Shown in pieces: positions 12,310-23,834 of a stretch of DNA of 64,000 nucleotides. Source of the DNA: Liolophura sinensis (Eukaryota > Mollusca > Polyplacophora > Chitonida > Chitonidae); contig NC_088295.1 of assembly GCF_032854445.1 (NCBI RefSeq), positions 80,506,028 to 80,570,027 on the forward strand, read 5' to 3'. The position numbers and the translations under genes were made by a program. Each line of letters starts with the position of its first letter. Position 1 is the first letter of the stretch. A model generated the notes under the pieces. It saw only the letters and a list, made by a program, of their open reading frames with translations, ran no database searches and was not told the DNA's origin.

Positions 12310-12610
12310 GTAAAATTTAGGTTGCTGGACAGAAAACTATTGTAGCAGAAATGTGGCCAAGGATGGCCTCAAAGCAACGTTAGATCGGTGGACTATGTAA
12401 TAATCTAATGCAGTTACCCGCCCTTTCAGTACGGTGCAGCTGGCAGTACAACGTGCCACTTTGAACCTTACCAAAGTCTTGGGGCCCCCACAACCTGAGC
12501 CTAATTTAGCCGGCAGTACGTAGAACCTGGGACAAGTCACATTTTAGTAAGAGTGCCGGACACGTCGTAGGCTTATATCCTAAAATGCTACCACCCTATG
12601 CCCGCCTCAT
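12310..12610. other. Last CpG-rich segment before the CpG-poor domain
   Basis: CpG is frequent (CGGCAGTACG, GGACACGTCG and others), and just after it CpG becomes rare for the rest of the window. A short + frame, MASKQR, starts in good context but stops at once. It may be a 5' gene boundary or an old SINE, since CCGGCAGTACGT also occurs in the SINE at 1.9 kb. Confidence 0.35.
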
Positions 12611-12834
12611 CTGGATGATACACCCATCTTCCTGTATCATTAGGACCAGGTAGTACTGTATTTATGACTACATCAAGTGTAGCCAACAGTATGTTACTTG
12701 AGCAAAAATTTGCTAACATTTGTACAGCTGTTGTGTGTGACCACAAAATGATACTCAGATCTTTTAGTAAAGTTATATGTATGACTACCAAATAGTAACC
12801 AGTTGGAAAGCAATCCACAGGAGTGAAGGTTCTT

Positions 12835-13065
12835 AGATATTGACTGATGTGTGCCTGTAGTGGACCCACTGAAGGTAACTGGACAGCATACCACTAGCGT
12901 GGAGATGCTAAGATGTTGACTGATGTTGTATCTAGTAGACAGCAGTTAGTATGGCACCAAACCACCATAGACTAGAGTGGGGAAGCTGAGATGTTTACTG
13001 ATGTGTTACTAGACATAAACAAGTTGGACATCAAAGCACTAGAGTGATGACTAGATCTTATGTGA
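12835..13065 (+). repeat. Old tandem repeat, about 78 bp x 3
   Basis: Three diverged units share TTGACTGATGT, a CTAGTAGAC-like word, a GTTGGACATCA-like word and CACTAGAGTGG. They are aligned by eye with several gaps. Confidence 0.4.
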
Positions 13066-14815
13066 ACATCTGTCTGATGTTGACTGTATCAGATCAAATT
13101 TGTTTGTTTCAACGAATACAGCTTATGGCAATATATTTTTATGCTATGTTATCAAGAGTGAAAAGTGTGTTCATGTACAGAATAAAATACATATGAGGAA
13201 TAGTTAGTAATATCAGAGTTCATGAGAGGTGCTGTTAGCTTTTGTTTGGTGAGATTCTACTGGAAGCTGTTATATATGTGTAATAACCTGTTTGGATGTT
13301 ATTGAAGTCAGATGCTGGGAGGGGGGATAAATATTGGTAAAGAATGAGAGGGATGTGTTGAAAAAGTGATGTTTCTCCAAACAAAACAGCTGAAAACAAT
13401 ATGATCAGTGGGTGAAGGTAAAGTGCAGATGGAAGGTGTAGATTGCCATCTGCCTGCATATGCAGCAGAGGAATGCCAGGAGCCAGAGAAGCATTTTGAT
13501 GACTGCAGTATGGCTGACATGGTGAACCTTTAGTAAACTCTAACATTCTTTCTTAACACATTTGTGAGAATGACAGAAGCTGGCTTTTGATAAATAATAC
13601 TTTGAGTGGATAATCTGTTAGTTTGGTGAGAGAAAATCTTTTCAGTAAACGAAAATTTCATTAGGTGTTAATAACATTGAGCCCCTCTTGTTTGGAAGAA
13701 GTAGGTATGTAAGATAAAAGATGGTCTGTGTAAACTAAACATTTTCCTTGAGGTGATGATGACCTTGAACAATAAAACTGGAGTTAAAACAAAAGCACAA
13801 GTGTTTATAGTCCTGCTTATGGATGGTTTCACACACTGTAAAGGCTTTCAAATGTTGGAGTCAAAATGACCCAGGCTATTTTTGGTAGGGAAGTTATAAT
13901 TCAATTTTATGAGTCAAGTCAAAATTGAGAGAATCATGTCAACTGTCATTTTTAGCTGTTGTCAAGGTTTCATAGGTGATTCCCACATCAGCAGGCTGTT
14001 GTAGTGTTATAGTATGTAGTGTTAAAATCCCACCCCCCAAAAAAAGAATAAATTGAATTGGAGTAATTTACAAACTTCATGTACATGTATATCAAATACA
14101 CAAGACAAAACACAAGATTCCTGCATCATCGGAAACCCAGTCATGGTACCCACAAAAATTCAGGGATAAACCAGCATATCTTTATTTGTAAACTTTGACA
14201 TAAAGAGTCATTTGTCAGAAATAACATCATACAGGAACACATTGCAGTAATGAGAGAGCCTTTAAGATTAACAACTGATGGCTTAAGGATGAAATGCCTG
14301 AAGGTTTCAGCAATCAATCTTATGTGATATTTATTAATGGTCTCTAGCAGTAGATTACCTCACTGCTGTCACAGAAGCATCCTGATTTCAGGAGACAAAC
14401 TGGAAGAATGACTTGCATTGAGCAAAATTCTTTTAATACGTCTTTGGGAGGGTAATGATCTGAAATGATAAGGTTTAGAGCCATCCATACAACATGTACA
14501 TTGGTGTGTTGGCAGGGGGGTGGGGGGAAGTGTGTGTTCATTACATACAAGGTGTATACACATGTACAAGTAGGGCGGGGGGGGGGGGGGGGTAATTAAT
14601 AAGCATATCTATGAAACAATAAACTATACCCATTTGGAATATACTAATAATATGTGCTATATACATTGTGTAAGAATATCATGTACAGATTGTGTGTCAC
14701 TGATGCTTGTCAGTGTATCATAAAGTGCTTTCTCTTTTTATATGTTGTTAAGTCACTTGTACTACAAGGGCTGAGACTGCACCTGCCAACCTTCAATAGT
14801 ATAATTTTCGGTTAA
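13066..14815. other. Intron-like, no firm gene
   Basis: CpG-poor and T/G-rich. A possible 56-base exon at 13466-13521 (acceptor CATATGCAG, donor ATG|GTGAAC; peptide EECQEPEKHFDDCSMADM) is too short to trust. Confidence 0.4.
14577..14592 (+). repeat. Poly-G tract
   Basis: There are sixteen G in a row, with a related G-rich stretch just upstream at 14514-14528. It could form a G-quadruplex on the + strand. Confidence 0.9.
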
Positions 14816-14819
14816 AACA

Positions 14820-15300
14820 AATCTTCCTGATGTACCATCTATTCCTTTCAAGTTACACATGTTTTCCCTTAAATGGTAGATGAAAAGGAACTCTAAAATG
14901 AAGATTGTTTGTTATAAAGAAACTGAGGACAGTTGTGCCAAAAAAAAAATTATTATTTTTGAGGCATATAGTGTCCTTCGATTACCCCTCAATTTTTAGA
15001 TATTTTCCATCACTTGTCGGAAATTTTCAGAAAATCATGTAAACAAAGAACTTTTTGGAAAGGCAGGAGCACCCTGACCCCTCACAGAGTTGTTTAAACA
15101 ACCCTCACTGATGGGGTGACTACCATAGGCTGTTTAATATCCAGACTAAACTACTGGGGCCCTGAGAAACCTCTTAATAGTGTAAAGCCATTTGTATTCT
15201 CAAGTAGAAAGCTAAGAGGCTGTTTTGGACTTTTATGTGTAAGGACAGATGCTAAACTGCCTATCAAGAAATAAAACCCAAATGTTTCATATATCATTTA
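14820..15300 (+). repeat. Interspersed repeat, copy 1 (diverged)
   Basis: Shares TTATTTTTGAGGC, a TATTTTCC...GTCGGAAATTTTC block and AAGAAATAAAACCCAAA, in the same order, with 17405-17935. Divergence is high and the type is unknown. Confidence 0.45.
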
Positions 15301-15304
15301 GGAT

Positions 15305-16790
15305 GCTTTTTTTACGTGTGCTTTCTTTATATTTGTCGTCTCTGTGAGGAAAGGGGAAATGAAAACTAGAGACCATGCATTCAGTGGTTTAAGCTGGTCA
15401 CCCTGGTATACTTCATTACTATATAAACAAAATACATACATGTGGACTGTTTTTCTTTATGTGCTTTCCTCTCTTCCCACCCTGTCCAAGTCCAGAGGAC
15501 CTTCTTCAGTTACATGATGTACATGTATTCATCAGTGAATGTGCCTCTGTACCTCTGCTTCATTCACATTTTGAAGTCCGTGTACACACATTTACATCTG
15601 TCCGTCATCTCAAACTGATTAAACACTAACCACAAGGTTTTTTTAGTATTAATATTTTCGTCAGTTATTTGATATACATGTAGTTTACAAAAGGGAATCC
15701 ATTTGTAAATGTGAATATGAACAAAAATTCACCTATATGTATGTGTTGCATCTAGAATTTCAGTTGCTTTTGCAAAAGTTGTCACTCATAAACTGATTGT
15801 GTGTGGCACTGTTCATTATAATAGTGTTCAGGTTTCTAATTTCTAGGCTTAGCCAGCTTGCATGATGCCACGTGAGACTGGTGAGATGCCTGATAGCTTT
15901 CCAATGTCTTTATGCCACTCTGCTCTGACCTTCCCAGGGTTCTTGTCTAATTTATAAACCAGTGAGACTGTCACCGCACAAACACACCATTTGTCTTTGA
16001 AACTTTCTCTCAAAAATCGATATTATGAAATGTCAGAGTGCCATGGAATTAAGGGTGTTTTTTTTTTTTTAGGAAGGCATTTGTGCATATTTCACTGTTG
16101 GGCTGGGCTAATATTATGAGGCTGTTTTGGAGAGATGAATATAATGGATTGTGCGGGGAAATGCCAGTGGAGTTATGACTAGGTTGTTTATGGGGCCTCC
16201 CAGAATGTGCTGGGAGGGAAAATGACAATCAACAGGTTTTACACGATGACAAATGATTTTAATTATTTCTGACATTGATATGAAATGTATTGTAAATAAT
16301 ATAACCTGTGGGTACACTGCTTGTTTATTTTCTAGGTGAATGGCAATTTACCACAGGGATTTTTTGACAGTATTAGCGCCTTCATATTCGCCTCAACAGT
16401 ACAGTGCATTTTTAAAAGTAGAATAATTTTCTGTACTAGAAAACCAGCCACTGTTTGGCTATCCAAATGATGTCTGTGATTTGTAATTGCAGGGAAGGTG
16501 AACATAAGGAGCTGGAGATAACAGAAAATTTCATATTTTACACAGATGAAGTGTATATGTCATCCTAAGGCAAGTGGCATGTGCTTTACTAATTAAATGT
16601 TTGGAGAAGACAACAAGACTTCATCATTAAGGTTAGGCTCATTTAAAAGGAATGTGTTTAGAAACAGAGAAATGCATTGTACTTTTGTTTCTCAATATTT
16701 TTACATTTAAGTAGACACTAAATAAAATGAGAAAGCTGGGTAAATGTTTGAAGGAAGTTGAAAGTGCCATCTTCTTAGCCTTGACTTAGG
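15305..16790. other. Intron-like, no firm gene
   Basis: CpG-poor. A short open frame after TTTGTAATTGCAG at 16493 reads GEHKELEITENFIFYTDE and stops at 16566. It may be chance. Confidence 0.4.
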
Positions 16791-16794
16791 CCAT

Positions 16795-17020
16795 CTCTCA
16801 CCATCGGTGTTCTTCATGACTGCAGAATAGCAGGCACACAGATTCATATACATGTACCACTCACCATCGGTGTTCTGCGAGACTGCAGAATAGCAGGCAC
16901 ACAGATTCATATACATGTACCACTCACCATCGGTGTTCTTCGTGACTGCAGAATAGCAGGCACACAGATTCATATACATGTACCACTCACCATCGGTGTT
17001 CTGCGAGACTGCAGAAACGC
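16795..17020. repeat. 63 bp tandem repeat, 3.6 copies, alternating variants
   Basis: TCACCATCGG recurs at 16798, 16861, 16924 and 16987, a strict 63-base period. Units 1 and 3 have TTCTTC(A/G)TGAC, and units 2 and 4 have TTCTGCGAGAC, suggesting a 126-base doubled unit. On the minus strand each unit contains TATTCTGCAG (acceptor-like), 18 bases, and then GTGAGTGG (donor-like). Since 63 is a multiple of three, a minus-strand frame stays open through it (16707-16979). Confidence 0.95.
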
Positions 17021-17404
17021 AGGGTTTCAGCTACTATTTTAGTAAGTTTTGTCACATATCAAGTTTGACCTTTACACTGCTATGTTATTTTTTGCTTTTT
17101 GAAGATGGTGATGTTTCCTAGATTTTTTGCCTCACAGTATGAGTTATTTGTGTGTGTGTGTGTTTTTTAATGGTTTTGATGTCATGATTAAGGTCATTTG
17201 CCTTGTGGTTTTCAAATTTAATGTGAAACGTTTGCTCTTGCCAATGTGATTACAGGGTTACAGTCAAAAGAGTTACAGTCAAAACTCCATAGAGTATATT
17301 TGTGTTTTCAGAACACCTGCTTGTGCAGCACCTGATTTCTTTTCTTGTGGTGATACATTGTACATATCATGAGGTTTGTAGGTAGATGGTATGTACAGTG
17401 AATG

Positions 17405-17935
17405 GGGTTTCTCCCTCACCTTAAAGGATACATGAAAATTAATTCTAAATTGAAGATGATGGTATTAAATGAATTAAGAAAGTTATGTAAAAAAATGATT
17501 TTTGAGGCCAATTTTAATATTCCTAATAAGCGCTCTATTTTATACATATATTTTCCGTCAGTAGTCGGAAATTTTTTAAAATGGCCTAGGAGATGAACAT
17601 ACTGGGAACACAGAAACAGCTCATCAATCTAGTTCAATTCAGGCTCTCTCTTTCTCCACCTCCTCCTCCCTGCCTCCACCTACTCCTCTTCCTCCCCGCC
17701 CCCACCTCCTCCTCCCTACATCTCTGCTGCACACAAGGTTGTATTGGATATCACCCTTGACATCACCACTGTACTCTACTTGATTTCTGGATGAATTGCT
17801 GTAGTTTAAAGCTATTTTTAAACCCCAAGAAGAAAAAACGTGTAAAAAGCTTTCTAGTACATTTATATGCCAGGACACATCCTAAATTGAATACTAAGAA
17901 ATAAACCCAAACATTTTCTGTAGTATTCTGTACAA
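17405..17935 (+). repeat. Interspersed repeat, copy 2 (diverged)
   Basis: Same word order as 14820-15300: GATTTTTGAGGC, TATTTTCCGTCAGTAGTCGG, then AAGAAATAAACCCAAAC. A pyrimidine-rich block at 17640-17725 is specific to this copy. Confidence 0.45.
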
Positions 17936-17969
17936 TTACCTAAAAACTGGATCCTTGACTACCCCACAC

Positions 17970-18019
17970 ACCACATATATAAATTATTTTGAAATTCCTC
18001 TATTTAAGTATATGTACAG

Positions 18020-18075
<56 letters not shown>

Positions 18076-18345
18076 CTTTTAGTCTCATTGAAAGGTCTCT
18101 GTGCCTCATAAATGATATCATGGTACAAGAGATTTTATGGTCATGGCAGATGTTTAGTGTAGGATTTGAAATAAGCACTACCACAATCAACACATATATA
18201 AATTATTTTAGAGTTCCTCCATTTAAGGTGTATATGAGCTTTTAGTCTTAGTGAAAGGTTACTACAGGTTATATATGATATCAAGACTCAAGCTACATTT
18301 TATAGTCATGGCAGGTGTTTTGTATTGAAATAAGTAAGACAACTA
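17970..18345 (+). repeat. Tandem duplication with a TA microsatellite inside the first copy
   Basis: CACATATATAAATTATTTT occurs near 17971 and again near 18190. Both are followed by TTCCTC(T/C)ATTTAAG, GCTTTTAGTCT-like, GTGAAAGGT-like, TGATATCA and GTCATGGCAG words. The first copy has gained a TA run (18026-18072). Confidence 0.8.
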
Positions 18346-18349
18346 TATA

Positions 18350-19108
18350 TCATGCTTAGTAGGGTGGAGTATACCCAAATAAATGGTGGCCTTTGTTTGT
18401 TTAAAACTGTGCCAAAAAATGTGCCTGGAAAAAGCATTAGTGTTGTGTGATAAATCATTAGGCACCAGAGGCCATGTGTGTGTGTTTTCACCATTGACAT
18501 AGATGTAGGCGATACCCAATATAGACTCTGTCTGAACATGTTTTCAATGTACAGAATGAATGCATTTACAAGAAGAAAAGTTTGTAATGAATGTGTGACT
18601 TGTTCAGATGTTGAGAGGTTTTTGTTTTGGAGTGCTGGAGAAAGGTCACGTGAAAGCATATGGCAAAACTTGATGTGTTGGATTTGTGTGGCTGGCTTGG
18701 TGGGAGACCTGAAAAGTATGTCAAACATGTGACCTTAAGCTCTGATAGAATCACATGACCAGATTTTGGAGTGATTGACAGCCAGCTAACTGTTGACCCC
18801 TCCTGTCTGTCACAGGAGAGAAGTAGGTCAGGTCAAAAGTGACATGTTCTCATTCAGTGTTTGGGACTGGGGCTCAAGAGGATGGGTAGAGCACCTGTTA
18901 GCTATATTTCTGAATAAATGACTATATTACATCTATATGTATGTATATGTCTCTATGGATTTAGTTGGAAAATTACCAAACACTGTCAAGTTTTGAAGGA
19001 TATTTAGCCAGTAAGTTGCTCTTTTCATTTGCACACATTAGCAATTTTATGGAAGTTTGTTTTCAAAACCTTTTCAAAAATTTCTGAGAGTCCATTTCTG
19101 TTTTAAAC

Positions 19109-19173
<65 letters not shown>

Positions 19174-20770
19174 TGAACATTGGGTACATGAATGTATTTA
19201 GCTAAAAGTTGTAGGACCTTTCAAATCTTGAACTGCAACTGCCATATTAAAGATATTAATGACCAGCTAGGCTGTTTTGTCATGATCGCAACAAAGCAGT
19301 TTTCAGGTAAAGATATTTTAAATGTTTTGTGAAGGTCAATATTAACAAGTAGTTAGCATGGAGGCTTATCTTCATAATTACCTGTATAGTACATGTAGCA
19401 CACCTTGGGTGTGGCTAATTATCAGGTTTTAAGGATGAAATTTTTGACATTAATGATTACAGTGACACTATCATATTCATGTACATGTACAACTCTCATG
19501 TCTCTTGTAGAAACTTTACTCTACAACTCTCTAATGGTTTTATTGCTATTTACAGCTACATATGTTTTTTTTGTTATCATATAGGGTAGGCTGCAGCAAT
19601 AGGCTGGATTCTGAGGCACCTGTTTGTTTATGATTCTCTTCTTTAGCCAGGTTATATCTGATAATGCTTGGCTGATCTATTTACCAACACTGAAGATCTT
19701 AGATTGATAGCCAGTAGATGCATTGTCCTTGTGTATATGGGGGTCCTTAAATATTTCTGCTGTTTACAGTGTACATTCTTCCCTTGAAACATATTTTCCC
19801 TGATGGTTGCATCATTTGACATATCTTATAATTTGTATAAATAGAGTATAATTAGACCTGCCAAGATTGGTATCTTCCTCAAAATAAATGTCCAGAAATA
19901 AATTTTGTAAGAGCCACAATTATGTCCATTTGTCAGTGTCATGTTATATTGATAAATGTTGAACATGATCATGTTAGACAAGTTTCAATCTAGTGAGTGT
20001 AGAAAAAATGGCCCTCAATTGTGCTCATAATACTTGATATTTCTACTCTTGGTTATTTTAAGAAATAATAAGTTATTCTCTCGTTTTTGTTGCTCATTTT
20101 ACTTAAGTAAATGTGGAATTAGGCTAAAAAAGCGATGTGACATAAGTGTCCTCATATCTGGCAAAGTGAATCTGCGGGCATCAGTGAATCAGTGAATATT
20201 GCATTTTTTGAAGGTGAGCAATTTTAGGGATTGCAAATAGCGAATCAGGAAATTACCAGTGATGCAGCTATCATTTTTGTGTAATCGTTGTGCAGAATTG
20301 TCTTCTACATTGCATTGTGATGTGAAAACATTAAAACAACAGGAATAGCAGAAAAATGTGTGTGTTGAACAAATAAAAAGGTGGATTTTCAGTTTCATAC
20401 TTATTCCCTTTTTGGATATTTTAGTTTTGGCTGGCCATAAAGCAAGAAGCACGTAAAAACAAAAGCACACAGATCCCATGAAATTGGTGGCGCTTTACAT
20501 AAAGAAAGAAGTTGTGTAAACTGATGTTATGGCATCGCCTTCTCCCCTTTGACATCAGACCAGATATATATAGATTAAACATTCAAATCCTGATTTAACA
20601 GAGCTGGCTTTTGATGTGTTCTAGGAAGTTAGTCAGCCCCTTTGGGTAGGTGTGATAGCACCTGATGCCCATGTTCCTCAGCCATCAACTTCATGATCCT
20701 TACATGTACATGTTTAACTGAAATACATGTACTACTTAGCCCCCTTTTAAATTTCTCTTTTTGGTCTGTT
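18350..20770. other. Intron-like, no gene recognised
   Basis: CpG-poor with a TA microsatellite. A + frame of 84 codons at 18478-18732 and an overlapping minus frame of 140 codons at 18306-18728 have no known motif and no splice context. A short frame follows GTGTTCTAG at 20625. Confidence 0.5.
19115..19168. repeat. TA dinucleotide microsatellite
   Basis: Uninterrupted TA repeats, about 27 units. A similar run occurs at 49405-49442. Confidence 0.97.
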
Positions 20771-20772
20771 AG

Positions 20773-20975
20773 CTGAAAATGCAAATCAGCATTGTTTTAG
20801 TGAGATAATGGCAACAATAGTGACTCAGTTCAAGGTTTACACTGCATCAGAGTGTGTAGGCAGCTGGCAACACAGACTCTTTGGCAGAGATATTCCACAT
20901 GTACATGGGGATGTACATTTTTGTTTTTATGGAGGAAAATCCTTGTGGTTTTCCATTATCCATAATATTATCTAG
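20773..20975 (+). CDS. Candidate exon ending in a stop codon
   Basis: A long pyrimidine tract ending TTTTTGGTCTGTTAG precedes an open frame that runs to TAG at 20973, including ATG at 20808 (55 codons from there). The peptide core is TIVTQFKVYTASECVGSWQH. The second half is rich in F, W and I and looks less like protein. No donor is needed if it is a terminal exon. The main support is the acceptor. Confidence 0.15.
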
Positions 20976-21475
20976 TCAGAGTGACTGAGTGACAGAGTGA
21001 CTGCCATGTGTTTCAATACAAGTATATATAGTAAACAAATACATATGTATGTATATAATTAGCATAAAACATGTTAAGTTTAAGTTTCAAACTTGTGGAA
21101 AGGTCATGACTTTTGTATGCCATACTCCCAATGCCATCATCATTTTAAATTCTACACTCCTACAAATACATCATGGCACTTTACAGGCCTAATCTATCTT
21201 GTATCAGGTTGCAAATCCAAATCACTATGTTCAAACCAGGTACAGCTGATGTGCTCATTATGGAAGGTTCCATGTTTGGGCCATTTGAAATAAGCACCAG
21301 AGTTGAAGTGTTCAATAATTATCAAGCAAGCCTGCTTAGTGGACCATAAGGTGTAATTTTTTGTGATTAAAAGTATCCTGCTTGTAAGTCTACCCCCGTA
21401 CAGACGTGATAGAGTTCTAATTTTAATTTGATGGATGATGTTTCATCACTCTACCTGCAAACTCATGTGTTACAG

Positions 21476-21625
21476 CGGTCAATTACCTGGGCAAGCCTCA
21501 CTCACTAATCATGACCTATTTTGGCCAAATCTTTTTTCAAGCCTCCAGGCACAGGTCTTTGTCATACCTCACTCAGTGTGTTTGGAGGAGGGCACTGAAC
21601 CTTATCCTGGCCAGAGGGAGTCCAG
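21476..21625 (+). CDS. Candidate exon, 150 bases
   Basis: An acceptor CTCATGTGTTACAG is followed by an open frame of 49 codons, and a donor GTCCAG|GTGACA ends it. An earlier donor, GCACAG|GTCTTT, lies at 21554/21555. The peptide includes GQLPGQASLTNHDLFWPN and ends EEGTEPYPGQRES. It starts in phase 1. The frame is also open upstream to 21435. No family is recognised. Confidence 0.2.
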
Positions 21626-21629
21626 GTGA

Positions 21630-23600
21630 CAGGGCCTGAATAGTAATGAGATGACCCACTTTTTATGCATGTAGTAACTATTTTTTTTATTTGTTTCCAG
21701 GTAGCCTGATATCCTTCCCAGCATAAAGGGTATTGACTTGTTTATATGTCCTTGGGATTCACCAAATTATGCTTGCACCCAGAGATGAACTGTATCCACA
21801 TGTAGGCTGACTGCTTTATTACAAGACTGGCTTCCAGTATCAAAGATGTATTGAAACATATGTTTTACAGCATACATCGATTGCCATAAGATAAGAGGCT
21901 CTGACTTCTTTTGACCTTGGAAGCCAAGACAGCACAAATGTTACAGGAATGATGCTCAGGCAAACAAAGCCAAAACCAAACAAACAACAGAGCCAAATTG
22001 TGGCTGGTGAAAGCTGCAGTACACTATTTTTAATCTGAAAAGTGATCGGTCAGCGGGGTGACCAACTTTATTACTCTATTACTTAGGTTTTTATGGATCA
22101 ATATTTCTTTAAACCTCCCCTTTTCCCACTAATTATTTAATGCAAACTGTCATCATAAATAAGTTAAATGTTTTAAATTTTCTTGTTATGCAAGAAAACT
22201 GTTCGGTTGGTGGATATGTATCTGTCCTTCAAGACCTTGTATCCAAATTAGAACAGGCTTCCTTGATGCCTTTATGTGAGGTTCAGGAGTGACTCATAAA
22301 AATCTGTAACCTTCTGACATTGAGCCTGAGGGGAATTCACAAGTTTTCTTTTCTCATTTGACAGTAAAGGTTACAAAAGGTTATGAATATTAAAAATGAT
22401 TTGAAATTTCATATTTGCAAAGCCCTGAGACAAGATGTGCACGGCTGAATAGGTCACGTTGTGAACAGAGCCCCATTTCATGAAACTTCTTCAGTTATTT
22501 TACTTAAGCAAGAGTGTTTTGCTTAAGCAACATAATACTATACTTATGAAGTATTTGATTTAAGTTTTGTTGAGAAACACTTCATCCTGGACTCCAGAAA
22601 AAAAACCCCTGACTTAAGTAATTTACTGGACCCAAAAGTGCTGGAGTTGTAGTGTTCAGTCAGGAGCACCTTTTGAGGAGCACCTTTGAGCTCACCTTAC
22701 AAAGTAAGGAGAGTTATTGTGATGGGGGTCAGATGCTGTCAGTGGCAGTGGCATTGGCAGTGTCCAGTTTGGTTAAAGTTTTTGGCTGGTCATAGGGTAG
22801 CAGTGGCAACCCATAGTACACAGATCATCAGTAGCGATTTGCATACATGTAAAAGACCAAGGATGTCTTTTTACTTCATGGCTCAGCTATTCACAGGGCT
22901 GCAATTGCCTCTCATACATAGTACATTGATAGCCAGGTGCAGTTCGCGGTTTGCATATCAAAGACCTCTGTGGTAAAGTTGTGCACTAACTTCCCACAGT
23001 GCTTTTTACCTCCACAATGATTTACAGCTCCATAACATTTGAAGTCACTGTTCTGCAATCCTTGCGCATACCATAAACAATCATAGTCGTGACAGTATGA
23101 TAATTTTGGTCTTCCTTGTTGATTTAATGGCAAGATCTTAGCACTATATAATTAGAGGACAATATATATGCATGCCAATGTCAATCATTCTACTTTTTTC
23201 TGGTTTAAAAGTCAATATATGAATGTATCACGGGACTTGAACAGCAGGTAGTTTTACAAATTGCTAAGTCAGGCAAGCTGCCGGTATCCTCTGAATGCCT
23301 TGTTACTAACTGTTATTTAGGGAAACATGATGTGATTGTATAATTTTGCTTGGCTCTTAGCTGTTATTGCGTAAAACTGTTGTGAAGGATAATTTAGATT
23401 AAAATGAAAAATTGAGATATTATTTGTTTTTCCATGAGGTAAATGCATGCAGTATAATAAATTGCATGAAGTATATGGCATATCAGTTTTAGGAAGAAAT
23501 CTTACTTATGTTTTGAAACATTCCAATGTGTCATGATGCTCACATCACATTATATGATTTGAAAAATAGTCAGGTGTTTAATCGTCTTATTTATATTTCA
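21630..23600. other. Intron-like, one odd minus-strand frame
   Basis: CpG-poor. At 22912-23133 a minus frame of 73 codons is rich in cysteine (YCHDYDCLWYAQG, FKCYGAVNHCGGKKHCGK) and retains some CpG. No domain matches from memory and splice sites are poor. Confidence 0.35.
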
Positions 23601-23605
23601 CATTG

Positions 23606-23830
23606 GGTTCCTTCGTGGCCGAGGTAGTTACCATGCCATGCATTGGCCCAGGAGCCTCTGACCAATGCTGTTGCTGTTTGTTCAAATCCACCTCATGCTG
23701 GCTTCCTCTCCGGCCGTGCATGGGAATGTCCGGGGATGGTCACGGCTTTCCCCCTGGCTCTACCTGGTTTCCTGTGTGAAATATTGTTGAGTATTGCATA
23801 AAACACCAATCAAATAAATAAATCAAATAT
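23606..23830 (+). mobile_element. Full-length tRNA-derived SINE
   Basis: CCTTCGTGGCCGAGGTAGTT is a box A-like tRNA head, and TTGTTCAAATCCACC is box B-like. Then follow CTGGCTTCCTCTCCGGCCGT, CTACCTGGTTTCCTG, the tail core GTGAAATATTGTTGAGTATT, GCATAAAACACCAATC and AAATAAATAAAT. Length is about 220 bases. It lies in probable intron sequence. Confidence 0.85.
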
Positions 23831-23834
23831 ATTG

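Noticed and set aside
16707-16979. Minus-strand protein with 21-residue repeats
   Set aside because: It follows from the 63 bp tandem repeat, and the frame has no support outside it. The splice-like ends are kept as a finding only.
18478-18732. 84-codon + strand frame
   Set aside because: No splice sites and no motif, and a longer open frame overlaps it on the other strand, as expected by chance.
22912-23133. Cysteine-rich minus-strand frame
   Set aside because: It looks protein-like, but splice sites are poor and no domain pattern is recognised. It is noted under the stretch entry, not called as a gene.
23606-23690. Possible tRNA gene
   Set aside because: The box A and B words belong to a SINE head. 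The cloverleaf is not intact, and the sequence continues into the SINE body and tail.
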